Part shown: positions 24,617-31,880 of the stretch, piece after piece | How the letters are laid out: every line of letters begins with the position of its first letter | How positions within the stretch are numbered: the stretch's first letter is position 1 | DNA from: Aromatoleum toluvorans | Lineage (GTDB): Bacteria; Pseudomonadota; Gammaproteobacteria; Burkholderiales; Rhodocyclaceae | Reading direction: 5' to 3' | Length of the DNA stretch: 58,149 bases | NCBI RefSeq assembly: GCF_012910905.1 | Contig: NZ_WTVN01000032.1 | Span: 1-58,149, forward strand | Notes under the pieces: model-generated | What the model was told of the DNA's origin: nothing | What the model saw: only the letters and a program-made list of their open reading frames with translations | The model's database searches: none | Made by a program: the position numbers and the translations under genes

Positions 24617-25207
24617 TCACGCGCGGCCCGCGGCCGTCATGGTGCTGTAGCCATAGACCAGGCCCATCACGCCGACCGCATAGATGTCGTCACCCTGCAC
24701 TTCGAGCATGATCTGCGGCAGGCTCTCGGTGGCGTGACCCGAAGCGACCATGCCGTGGCGCGTCAGGTCGAAGGTCGTCAGGTGTAGCGGACAGGGGCCG
24801 AGCACCTGGTGTTTGGGTTTGTAGGTGCCGTCGAGCGGGCCGCCCATGTGCGTGCATTGCTGGTTGAACGCGACGATGTCCTTCTGCGGGCCGATGCCGC
24901 CGCCCGCCTCCACGCCAAGCTTGACGAGGATGTTGCGCACGTCGGCGTAGGGATAGTTGAAGCTGATCGGCTCGCCGGCCTTCAGCGCCGACAGGCTGCC
25001 AATCTTCTGGCGCGGATAGCCCGCCTTCAGGAGCTGCGCGGCTTCGGCGAAACCGGGCACGCCGCCCAGGCCGACGAGCGCGAGGAAGGCGCCGCCGGAG
25101 AGCAGGAAGCTGCGCCGGCTCATGCACGCGCGCCCGCCCTCGTGGTGATGGTCGTGGCCGTGGTCGTGCTCGGGGGCCGACTGGATCTGGATCGTCTTGT
25201 GGCTCAT
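24617..25207 (-). CDS. idrB: Iodate reductase Rieske subunit IdrB with Tat signal
   Basis: 196 aa carrying a Rieske [2Fe-2S] site: C118-T-H120 and C139-P-L-H142 in CTHMGGPL and CPLHLTTFD. The two extra cysteines that make the disulfide in bc1-type Rieske proteins (CTHLGC...CPCH) are Gly and Leu here. A Tat signal (SRRSFLLSGGAFLALVG, residues 30-46) is preceded by an unusual His-rich leader (HDHGHDHHHEGG). It passes electrons between the c-type cytochrome pool and IdrA in the periplasm, and its Tat signal probably carries both subunits. It is separated from idrA by 11 bp, and from the peroxidase gene upstream by 10 bp. Confidence 0.88.
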   Translation of the reverse strand: MSHKTIQIQSAPEHDHGHDHHHEGGRACMSRRSFLLSGGAFLALVGLGGVPGFAEAAQLLKAGYPRQKIGSLSALKAGEPISFNYPYADVRNILVKLGVEAGGGIGPQKDIVAFNQQCTHMGGPLDGTYKPKHQVLGPCPLHLTTFDLTRHGMVASGHATESLPQIMLEVQGDDIYAVGVMGLVYGYSTMTAAGRA

Positions 25208-25217
25208 GTTCGGCTCC

Positions 25218-26357
25218 TCATTTCGCCGGCGCCGGCAGCGGCTGGTAGTCGCCCGGCAGCTTGGGGTCGTCGTGGATCAGCGGCTCGGTCATCGACAGCG
25301 CCTCGATGAAGGCGACGAGGTCCTTCTTCTGCTGCGCGGTCAGGCCGAGCGCCTTGATCAGCGGGCTCTTGTTGGTGCCCGCTTCGCCGCCGCGGTCGTA
25401 GAACTCGACCACCTCGTCGAGCGTCGTGAACACGCCGTTGTGCATGTAGGGCGCGGTGTATTTCACTTCGCGCAGCGACGGGGTGCGGAACTTGCCGGCA
25501 TCCTTGGGATTTTTCGTCACGTAGAACAGGCCGTAGTCGCGGTCGGCGTTGCGGTAGCGGTTCTCGCTCACGCCCTTCTGGTAGTGCTGCCAGCGGTGGG
25601 TGACCTGCAGCAGCGGGTCGTCCTTGAAGCCGGGGTGGTCGGTCAGCCCGAGGTCGTGGAACTGCTGGTCCGAGGCGAGCGCGCCGTTGTGGCACTGGAT
25701 GCAGCCGGCCTTGCCGTTGAAGAGCGCCATGCCGCGTTTCTGCGCGGCGTTAAGTGCTTTCTTGTCGCCGTTCATGTAGCGGTCGAAGGGCACTTTCGAT
25801 GCGTCCGACACGACGGTGCGCTGGTAGGCCGAGATCGCGCGATAGGCGTCGTTCATGCGCGGCCATTCCGCGCCGAACACTTTCCTGAACGACTCGACGT
25901 ACTCGGGGATGAAGCGCAGGCGCATCTCCATCACCGAGGGGTCGCCGTTGCCGGCGATGCCGCCTTCCGCAGCTGCTGCGGCCTGCGTTTCCAGGCTGGT
26001 GACGCTGCCTTCCCAGAATAGCTTGTTGTAGTAGGCCGAGTTGATGATGGTCTGCGAGTTGCGCCAGTGCTTGGTGCCGGGGTAGCCGCGCGACAGCGCG
26101 TTGTTGTCGCCCCAGCCGAGCGCCGGCAGGTGGCAGGAGACGCAGGGCATCGAGCCGTCGCCCGACAGGCGGGCGTCCCAGAAGAGCTGCTTGCCGAGTG
26201 CGATCTTTTCCGGGGACTGCGGGTTGTCCTTGGGGGGCGAGACCGGCGGCAGCGGCGCGAGCGGCGGGAAGGTCTGGCCGGTGGCGGCCGTCGCAGTGAG
26301 CAGCGCCGCGAAGGAGGCGGCGATCGCCGAGAGCTTGAGCGTTGTGCGGGTTTTCAT
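25218..26357 (-). CDS. idrP1: Di-haem cytochrome c peroxidase-like protein IdrP1
   Basis: 379 aa with a Sec signal (MKTRTTLKLSAIAASFAALLTATAATG) and two c-haem sites, C72-VSC-H76 and C219-IQC-H223, the layout of bacterial cytochrome c peroxidase/MauG proteins. The conserved KYTAPYMHNGVFTTLDEVVEFYDRGG near the C-terminus is typical of the family. In iodate-reducing bacteria, the two such proteins are thought to remove H2O2 formed during iodate reduction or to pass electrons to IdrAB. I named the copy next to idrB P1 only because published naming runs A-B-P1-P2; the labels could be swapped. Confidence 0.82.
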   Translation of the reverse strand: MKTRTTLKLSAIAASFAALLTATAATGQTFPPLAPLPPVSPPKDNPQSPEKIALGKQLFWDARLSGDGSMPCVSCHLPALGWGDNNALSRGYPGTKHWRNSQTIINSAYYNKLFWEGSVTSLETQAAAAAEGGIAGNGDPSVMEMRLRFIPEYVESFRKVFGAEWPRMNDAYRAISAYQRTVVSDASKVPFDRYMNGDKKALNAAQKRGMALFNGKAGCIQCHNGALASDQQFHDLGLTDHPGFKDDPLLQVTHRWQHYQKGVSENRYRNADRDYGLFYVTKNPKDAGKFRTPSLREVKYTAPYMHNGVFTTLDEVVEFYDRGGEAGTNKSPLIKALGLTAQQKKDLVAFIEALSMTEPLIHDDPKLPGDYQPLPAPAK

Positions 26358-26367
26358 CGTGCGTCCC

Positions 26368-27474
26368 TCAGTTCTTGCCGAAAGTACGGACCTGCATGTC
26401 GGGCTGGCCGGGGTTCGTGACGACGACCGGATCGCCCGACAGCGTCAGCAGGAAGGCCACGAGCGCCTTCTGTTCGCCGACCGAGAGGTTCAGCGGCTTC
26501 AGCACGGAGCCCTCGTCACCGCCCCGGTTGTAGAACGCGACGACCTCGTCGAGCGTCGCGAACACGCCGTTGTGCATGTAGGGCGCGGTGTATTTCAGGT
26601 CGCGCAGCTGTGCGGTCTGGAATTTGCCGATGTCGGCGGGCTTCTTGGTGATCGCGTAGGCACCGACGTCGGTGCGTGCGCTCATGTAGTTCGGCATGCC
26701 GCTGGTGGCGTAGTGGCGCAGCATCGTGATCGTGCGCAACGGGTTGGCGAGCACGTCCGGATGCTCGGGCACGCCGGTCCTGTGCAGCTTGCCGTCGGAG
26801 CCGATCGGACCGTTGTGGCAGGCGACGCAGCCCGCCTTGCCCTTGAACAGCGCGTAGCCTTCCTTGGCCTCGGCGCTGATCGCGTCGGCGTCGCCCTTCG
26901 CGAAGCGGTCGAAGGGCGCATTCGTGGTCTCGAGGCTGCGGATGAACTCGCCGATGACGTTGAACACGCGCATGCCGTTGATGTCGTCGTTGCGCCACTT
27001 CTTCCACAGCGCGTCGTACTCGGGCACCTGCTTCAGGCGCTCCTGCATCAGGCGCCCGTCCATGTTCATCGTGTGCGTCTCGGTGATCATGTCGCGCACG
27101 AGGGTGCCGGCGTCGGAGCCGTCGAGGCGACCATCCCACAGAAAGCGCTGCCGGTGCTTCGCATTGAGTACCGTGGGGACGTTGCGGAAATACTCCATCG
27201 ACGGATAGCCGGTCGACAGCGCCTGGCCGTCGCCCCAGCCCTTGGCCGGGTCGTGACAGGACGCGCAGGACCTGCCCCAGTCGCCGGACAGGCGGCGGTC
27301 GAAGAAGAAGTATTTGCCGAGTTCGATCATCGCGGTGTTGCCCGGCTTCACCTCGGGCATCGGCGCGAGGTCGGGAGCGGCCCCCTGGGCGCCGTGAGGG
27401 AGCAACCAGGCCGCCGCAGCCATGCTGCAGGCAGCGAGGAGGCGCCCCGTACGCGTGTTGTTCGTCGTATTCAT
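26368..27474 (-). CDS. idrP2: Di-haem cytochrome c peroxidase-like protein IdrP2, first gene of the idr operon
   Basis: 368 aa with signal peptide (RLLAACSMAAAAWLLPHGAQG) and haem sites C70-ASC-H74 and C216-VAC-H220, a paralogue of the next gene (both share TAPYMHNGVF). The computed longer frame begins at 27561, but AAGGGGA lies just before the ATG at 27474 and the signal peptide starts there; moreover a sigma-54 promoter (27520-27535) lies inside the longer frame, so transcription would start after it. It is the promoter-proximal gene of the operon P2-P1-B-A. It is periplasmic and probably detoxifies peroxide or hypoiodous intermediates; this last point is inference. Confidence 0.83.
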   Translation of the reverse strand: MNTTNNTRTGRLLAACSMAAAAWLLPHGAQGAAPDLAPMPEVKPGNTAMIELGKYFFFDRRLSGDWGRSCASCHDPAKGWGDGQALSTGYPSMEYFRNVPTVLNAKHRQRFLWDGRLDGSDAGTLVRDMITETHTMNMDGRLMQERLKQVPEYDALWKKWRNDDINGMRVFNVIGEFIRSLETTNAPFDRFAKGDADAISAEAKEGYALFKGKAGCVACHNGPIGSDGKLHRTGVPEHPDVLANPLRTITMLRHYATSGMPNYMSARTDVGAYAITKKPADIGKFQTAQLRDLKYTAPYMHNGVFATLDEVVAFYNRGGDEGSVLKPLNLSVGEQKALVAFLLTLSGDPVVVTNPGQPDMQVRTFGKN

Positions 27475-27519
27475 GATTTCCCCTTGCACGAAGAAAAACC
27501 CAACTGCTACAAGGGGTAT

Positions 27520-27535
27520 TGCAAGCCCTGTGCCA
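27520..27535 (-). promoter_or_regulatory. Sigma-54 (-24/-12) promoter of the idr operon
   Basis: On the minus strand TGGCAC (27535-27530), five bases, then TTGCA (27524-27520): an exact match to the sigma-54 consensus TGGCAC-N5-TTGCW. The GG (-24) and GC (-12) dinucleotides have the required 10-bp spacing. The expected transcription start is near 27509, some 35 nt before the idrP2 ATG. The adjacent gene encodes an NtrC-type activator. Confidence 0.85.
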
Positions 27536-27612
27536 TCTTCCATGGCACATGAAAGATTCAAAAAATCATGGGTTTGCTGGCGGAATTGGAAAAACGGCCG
27601 GTGGTTGGAAAT

Positions 27613-27626
27613 TGATCGGGCGATCA
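27613..27626. promoter_or_regulatory. Candidate enhancer site for the NtrC-type activator
   Basis: TGATCG-GG-CGATCA is a perfect dyad centred about 110 bp upstream of the predicted idr start site, the usual distance for a bacterial enhancer-binding protein. It overlaps the stop codon of the regulator gene itself. Nothing else in the 90-bp spacer is comparably symmetric. Confidence 0.5.
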
Positions 27627-29033
27627 GTTTTTGACCGGTTGAAAACCATCCTCGTCACCTTCGCCCGCGCCCGGTCGCAGCTCGTATTCGCGCAGCTTGG
27701 TGCGCAGCGTGAGCCGGGTGATGCCGAGGATCTCGGCCGCGCGCGTCTTGTTGCCGGCAGCGTGCTCCAGTACGCGCAGGATGTGCTGGCGCTCCACCGC
27801 GGCCAGCGACATGGTGGCCGCGCCCTCGCCCGCCGTCGCGGCGCTCTCCCCGCGTGCGGGTGCGGGCGCGTGGCCGAAGGGCAGTTGCTCGACGGTGATG
27901 ACGCCGTCGGACGCAAGGATCGCGGCGCGCTCCATCACGTTGCGCAGCTCGCGGATGTTGCCGGGCCAGCGGTAGGCGAGCAGGCGCGACATGACCTCCG
28001 ACTGGATCGCCGGGCTCGCCATGCCCAGATGCAGCGCGGCCTGCTCCAGGAAGTGGCGCGCCAGCGGCAGGATGTCGGCGGCGCGTTCGCGCAGCGGTGG
28101 CACGGCAATGCTGCCGACGTTGAGGCGGTAGAAGAGATCCTCGCGGAAGCCGCCGTCGCGGACCATCGCGGGCAGGTTGCGGTGCGTCGCGGCGACGAAG
28201 CGCACGTCGACGCGGATCTCCTTGCTGCCGCCCAGGCGGCGGAAGGTCTGCGTCTCGAGCACGCGCAGCAGCTTCGGCTGCAGGGCGGGCGACAGGTCGC
28301 CGACCTCGTCGAGGAACAGCGTGCCGCCGTCGGCCAGTTCGAGCAGGCCCTTCTTGGCCTGGCGCGCGTCCGTGAAGGCGCCCTTCTCGTGGCCGAACAT
28401 CTCCGATTCGAGCAGCCCTTCGGGCAGCGCCGAGCAGTTCAGCGTCACCCACGGTCCCGCGGCGCGGGCCGACAGGCTGTGGATCGACTGCGCGATGTGT
28501 TCCTTGCCGGTGCCCGACTCGCCGAGGATCAGCGCCGGCACGCGCCCCGCGGCGGCGATCTTGCGCGTCGTCTCGAGCAGCTCGCGGAACGCGGCGCTGT
28601 CACCGATCAGCCCGGGCACGACGTCTCCGCCCGCCTGCGCGCGGCGCCATTCGACCTCGCGCCGCAGTTGGCGCGTCTCGAAGGCCCGCCGGATCAGGCT
28701 GTCGAGGTCGTCGAGGTCGAATGGCTTGTTGATGTAGTCGTAAGCCCCCGCCTTCAGTGCCGCGACCGCTGTGCGCACCTCGGGGTAGGCCGTCATCGTC
28801 ACGACCAGCGCGTCCTCCTCGAACTCGTGCAGGCGTGCGATCACCTCCAGTCCGGGAATGTCGGGCAGGCGCAGGTCGAGCAGGATCAGCCCGAAGCGCG
28901 TCTCGCGCGCGAGCGCCAGCCCGTCGAGGCCGCAGGCGGCGGCCTGCACTTCGTAACCCTTGCGCGACAGCAGGCCCAGCAGGGTCAGGCGCAGGGTCTC
29001 GTCGTCTTCAATGATCAGGATGGTGTTGCTCAT
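27624..29033 (-). CDS. NtrC-type sigma-54-dependent response regulator
   Basis: 469 aa, three domains: receiver (residues 1-120, phospho-acceptor Asp53 in LLDLRLPD, Lys103 in NKPF), AAA+ activator (Walker A GESGTGKE 171-178; sigma-54 loop GAFTDA 218-223, a Gly-to-Asp variant of GAFTGA; VGDLSPALQPKLLRVL sensor region) and a C-terminal Fis-type HTH (NKTRAAEILGITRLTLRTKLREY). It should activate sigma-54 promoters on phosphorylation by the kinase whose gene overlaps its start by 26 bp. The exact sigma-54 promoter of the idr operon lies immediately downstream, so the iodate reductase is its likely target. The start at 29033 begins the receiver domain directly. Confidence 0.9.
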   Translation of the reverse strand: MSNTILIIEDDETLRLTLLGLLSRKGYEVQAAACGLDGLALARETRFGLILLDLRLPDIPGLEVIARLHEFEEDALVVTMTAYPEVRTAVAALKAGAYDYINKPFDLDDLDSLIRRAFETRQLRREVEWRRAQAGGDVVPGLIGDSAAFRELLETTRKIAAAGRVPALILGESGTGKEHIAQSIHSLSARAAGPWVTLNCSALPEGLLESEMFGHEKGAFTDARQAKKGLLELADGGTLFLDEVGDLSPALQPKLLRVLETQTFRRLGGSKEIRVDVRFVAATHRNLPAMVRDGGFREDLFYRLNVGSIAVPPLRERAADILPLARHFLEQAALHLGMASPAIQSEVMSRLLAYRWPGNIRELRNVMERAAILASDGVITVEQLPFGHAPAPARGESAATAGEGAATMSLAAVERQHILRVLEHAAGNKTRAAEILGITRLTLRTKLREYELRPGAGEGDEDGFQPVKN

Positions 29034-31335
29034 GCCCGCTCGCGGAATGTATTGGCCACAGCAGCGTGAAGCAGCTTCCATGCCGTCCGTCGCTGCTCAC
29101 GGCGATTTCGGCCCCGTGCTCCTGCACGATCTTGTGCACGATGGACAGGCCGAGGCCCGAGCCGCCCTCGCGAGTCGTGAAGAAGGGCTCGAAGATGCGC
29201 CGCTGCAGCGTCTCCGGGATGCCCGACCCGCTGTCGCGCACGTCGATGCGTACGCGCCCGCCGTCCGCTTCGGCCGCGATGTCGACGCTGCCGCCGTCGG
29301 GCTGCGCGCGCAGCGCATTGATGACGAGGTTCAGCAGCACCTGCTTGAGCTGCGCGGGGTCAGCGCGCAGTGGCGGCAGCACGTCGGGGATGTGCGTGGT
29401 GATCTCGACCTTCTGGTTGCGCGCCTCCTTGCGCGTCCAGAACAGGATGTCGGCCAGTGTCTCGCCCAGTGGTGTCGCGCGCAGATCGGGCGTGGTGGGC
29501 GCGGCGAAGCCGTGGAAGGTGCGCAGGAAATCCGAGAGTCGGTCCGTTTCTCCTTCCAGGCGACGCAGTGCCTCGAATACGCCGGGGGGCAGGTCCTCCT
29601 CGTACTGCAGGGCCTGTGCGACGGCCTTCATGCCCGCCAGTGGATTGCCGATCTCGTGCGCGAGCCCCATCGCGAGTTCGCCCATCGTCGCCATCTTGTC
29701 CATCTGGAACATCTGGCGGTCGAGCTCGCGGCGCTCATCCTGCAGGCGCCGCTCCTCGCTGATGTCGCGCGCAACGACCACGAACGAGCGGCCGCCACCG
29801 ACATCGCGCACCGAGGTGATCGACAGCGCAAGCACCCTCCCCCGTGCCTTCAGATCGCGACGCGTGGGCATGTCGTCCGCGACATCGACGGCGATGCCAG
29901 GCCATTCGCTCCAGAATTCCGCCAGACGAGCACCGGCCACGTCGGCATGGAAGCCGAGGAGCTCCCGTGCTGCGCCGTTTGCCAGCGTGATATCGCCGTC
30001 TTCGCCAACGACCAGGATGCCGTCGCCGGTGTGTTGAATGATCGCCGCAAGCCAGGCGCGCTCGTGCACGAGTTCCCGCGTTCGGGCGCCGACCTCATCC
30101 TCGAGCCGGTCACGATGCGCGGCGAGTTTCCCGTAAAGCTCGGAGAGGCGATCGGTCATCGCGTTGAACTTGGTGCCGAGGTCCGCGATTTCGTCGTCGC
30201 CCGAAATGCTCACGCGTCGCGTGAAATCCCCGCCGGCGATCGCTTCCGTCTCCTGCGCCAGGGCGTCCACGGGACCCAGAAGGCGGCGGGACAACGCGTA
30301 TCCGCCGATCGCCGTCACGATCATTGCGACAACGAGCACGGCATACAGGACGTACAGGTTGACGATGGAAAAGAACAGCGTCTGTTGCGCCACGTCCACC
30401 GCGATCACCCAGCGTCCCCCCTTCGTGTCGGGATAGGCCGCGCCGAATTCGACCGGTGCATACGCAACAATCCGTTGACCGGTCATCATCGTTCCCTCGC
30501 GTCCGCTCACGACCGCCGCAAGATGTGACGCGCCGAACACGTCCTTGAGGACATCGACCGACTTCATCGCGAAGCCTGATGCGGCTTCGCGCGACCTCGA
30601 CAGAAAATGTCCGGAGCGATCGAACAGATACGCCGTACCACTGCGTGCAACCGCCATCTGCTCGATCTGTGCGAGCAGGATGTCGGCATCGAGATTCACC
30701 ACCAGGATGCTGTCGGTACGCTCTCCCCGTTCGCCGAGCGCGACCGCGACCCGCACGACCGGACGCTCCGGGGTTTCGATCCGGCCGAACTCGACGTTCA
30801 GGTCGAGCGGAGAGACATACAGGCTGCCGGGTTCGAGCTGCACCGCCTCGCGGAAATAGTAACGATCGGATTTGTCCTGCAGGCCTGCCTTCGAGACCAC
30901 GACCACGTCATGGCCGCGCCGGTCGACGCGCACGCGCTCCTGGCCGTCGCGGCTGAGGAAACGGATCTGATAGATATGCGGATAGGTCGACGCGAGCGCA
31001 CTGTAGTCGTGCTCCAGACGCTGCGTGGCTGCTCGTGTGCGGGAGTTGTCTCCCTGCCGGATCGCGCTGCGCAACTCCGCGAGAGCCGGCGCTTCGGCCA
31101 GATAGCGCAACTCCGCGGAGAGTTGATTGAAGAAGAGCGACACGCCATTCGCCCGAACGGACACTTCCTGCCCCAGATGGCGCAGGGTTTCTTCGCGCAA
31201 CTGGTAGACCGAAAGCGTCACGCCGATGATGCCGGCAATGCCGGTAGGGATGGCCGCGGCAGCGAGAAATGCGAAGTAGATGCGCCGCGCGAGGCCTCGG
31301 CCGCCAAGCGTGCGCCTTAGTAACCGATCCAGCAA
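29008..31335 (-). CDS. Membrane sensor histidine kinase (Cache-like sensor, HAMP, PAS)
   Basis: About 775 aa. TM1 (RIYFAFLAAAAIPTGIAGIIGVTL), a periplasmic double-Cache-type region of some 260 residues (YPHIYQIRFLSRDGQERVRVDR, YYFREAVQLEPGSLYVSPL), TM2 (LYVLYAVLVVAMIVTAIGGYAL), HAMP, a PAS domain (AAIIQHTGDGILVVGEDGDITLAN), then HisKA (MGLAHEIGNPLAG) and the ATPase N, G1 and G2 boxes (NLVINALRAQ, DSGSGIPE, GGSGLGLSIV). It phosphorylates the adjacent NtrC-type regulator. The start is uncertain: a TTG at 31335 with GGAGG upstream looks better than an ATG at 31437. The ligand is unknown; the operon suggests iodate, iodide or redox state. Confidence 0.85.
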   Translation of the reverse strand: MLDRLLRRTLGGRGLARRIYFAFLAAAAIPTGIAGIIGVTLSVYQLREETLRHLGQEVSVRANGVSLFFNQLSAELRYLAEAPALAELRSAIRQGDNSRTRAATQRLEHDYSALASTYPHIYQIRFLSRDGQERVRVDRRGHDVVVVSKAGLQDKSDRYYFREAVQLEPGSLYVSPLDLNVEFGRIETPERPVVRVAVALGERGERTDSILVVNLDADILLAQIEQMAVARSGTAYLFDRSGHFLSRSREAASGFAMKSVDVLKDVFGASHLAAVVSGREGTMMTGQRIVAYAPVEFGAAYPDTKGGRWVIAVDVAQQTLFFSIVNLYVLYAVLVVAMIVTAIGGYALSRRLLGPVDALAQETEAIAGGDFTRRVSISGDDEIADLGTKFNAMTDRLSELYGKLAAHRDRLEDEVGARTRELVHERAWLAAIIQHTGDGILVVGEDGDITLANGAARELLGFHADVAGARLAEFWSEWPGIAVDVADDMPTRRDLKARGRVLALSITSVRDVGGGRSFVVVARDISEERRLQDERRELDRQMFQMDKMATMGELAMGLAHEIGNPLAGMKAVAQALQYEEDLPPGVFEALRRLEGETDRLSDFLRTFHGFAAPTTPDLRATPLGETLADILFWTRKEARNQKVEITTHIPDVLPPLRADPAQLKQVLLNLVINALRAQPDGGSVDIAAEADGGRVRIDVRDSGSGIPETLQRRIFEPFFTTREGGSGLGLSIVHKIVQEHGAEIAVSSDGRHGSCFTLLWPIHSASGHEQHHPDH

Positions 31336-31473
31336 GGGACCTCCGTGCGTCGGTACGGCAGCGACCGCGGCGCGGTACTCCGGACCGGAGTCGCACGGTT
31401 TCGCGCCTTGAAGCGTTCCGGGCACGGATCTTCGCATGAAATGCGCTTGCGCAGCGTCCGTGTAGCAACTGCT

Positions 31474-31500
31474 TGTAAGGAATCTGCGTTACCGTTCGAC
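31474..31500 (+). promoter_or_regulatory. Putative ECF promoter of the NPCAAK/cytochrome genes
   Basis: TGTAAGGAATC (31474-31484) and CGAC (31497-31500), 15 bp apart, recur almost identically before the ECF sigma gene (33172-33197, 14-bp gap). Such a shared pair suggests both operons are read by the same alternative sigma factor. The start codon is 78 bp downstream. Confidence 0.45.
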
Positions 31501-31577
31501 CAAGCATCGGGACCGCATGATGTGTGTCCTGCCTGCAAAGGCGTTCACATCCATTCTCTCGACGAAAAGGATTTCTC

Positions 31578-31874
31578 ATGAAGACCTTATCCCGCAAGAC
31601 CGTGTCGCTCGGGCTGGCTGCACTTGCCGCTGCTGCCTTTGCACTGCCCGTGGGAGCGGCCGAAGGCGCCGCCGCCAACCCTTGTGCGGCGAAGACGATG
31701 AACCCGTGCGCGGCAAAGAACCCCTGCGCGGCCAAGTCTTCCGGCGACGCCAAGAAGAAAGTCGCCAACCCCTGCGCCGCGAAGACCGCCAACCCGTGCG
31801 CTGCCAAGAACCCGTGCGACGCCAAGAATCCGTGCGCGGCGAAGGCCGCCAACCCTTGCGCGGCCAAGAAATAA
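31578..31874 (+). CDS. Periplasmic peptide with eight NPC(A/D)AK repeats
   Basis: 98 aa. A signal peptide (MKTLSRKTVSLGLAALAAAAFALPVGAA, cleavage near 28) leads to a mature peptide made almost entirely of eight NPCAAK units (one NPCDAK) at residues 34-39, 42-47, 48-53, 64-69, 72-77, 78-83, 84-89 and 92-97: eight cysteines and many lysines, no aromatic residues. Such a chain could bind metal or act as a sacrificial thiol pool in the periplasm. It is 6 bp upstream of a five-haem lipoprotein and shares a promoter motif with the ECF sigma gene. I know of no characterised family; the function is inferred from composition and neighbours. The start at 31578 is fixed by the signal peptide. Confidence 0.75.
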   Translation: MKTLSRKTVSLGLAALAAAAFALPVGAAEGAAANPCAAKTMNPCAAKNPCAAKSSGDAKKKVANPCAAKTANPCAAKNPCDAKNPCAAKAANPCAAKK

Positions 31875-31880
31875 GCGGCC

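Noticed and set aside
21807-24650. 947-aa plus-strand ORF opposite idrA
   Set aside because: Antisense shadow of the molybdoenzyme; no domain, no ribosome site.
21927-25207. Arsenite oxidase (AioAB)
   Set aside because: The fold and Rieske partner fit, but the His of the arsenite site is replaced, and two di-haem peroxidases share the operon, which matches iodate reductase instead. No aioX/S/R genes are present.
26368-27561. Long form of idrP2 starting at 27561
   Set aside because: It would place a perfect sigma-54 promoter inside the gene and put 29 residues before a normal signal peptide; the ATG at 27474 has a strong ribosome site.
31678-31872. CRISPR or tandem DNA repeat array
   Set aside because: The repeated bases encode NPCAAK units in an open frame with signal peptide; repeat spacing is irregular and too short for CRISPR.
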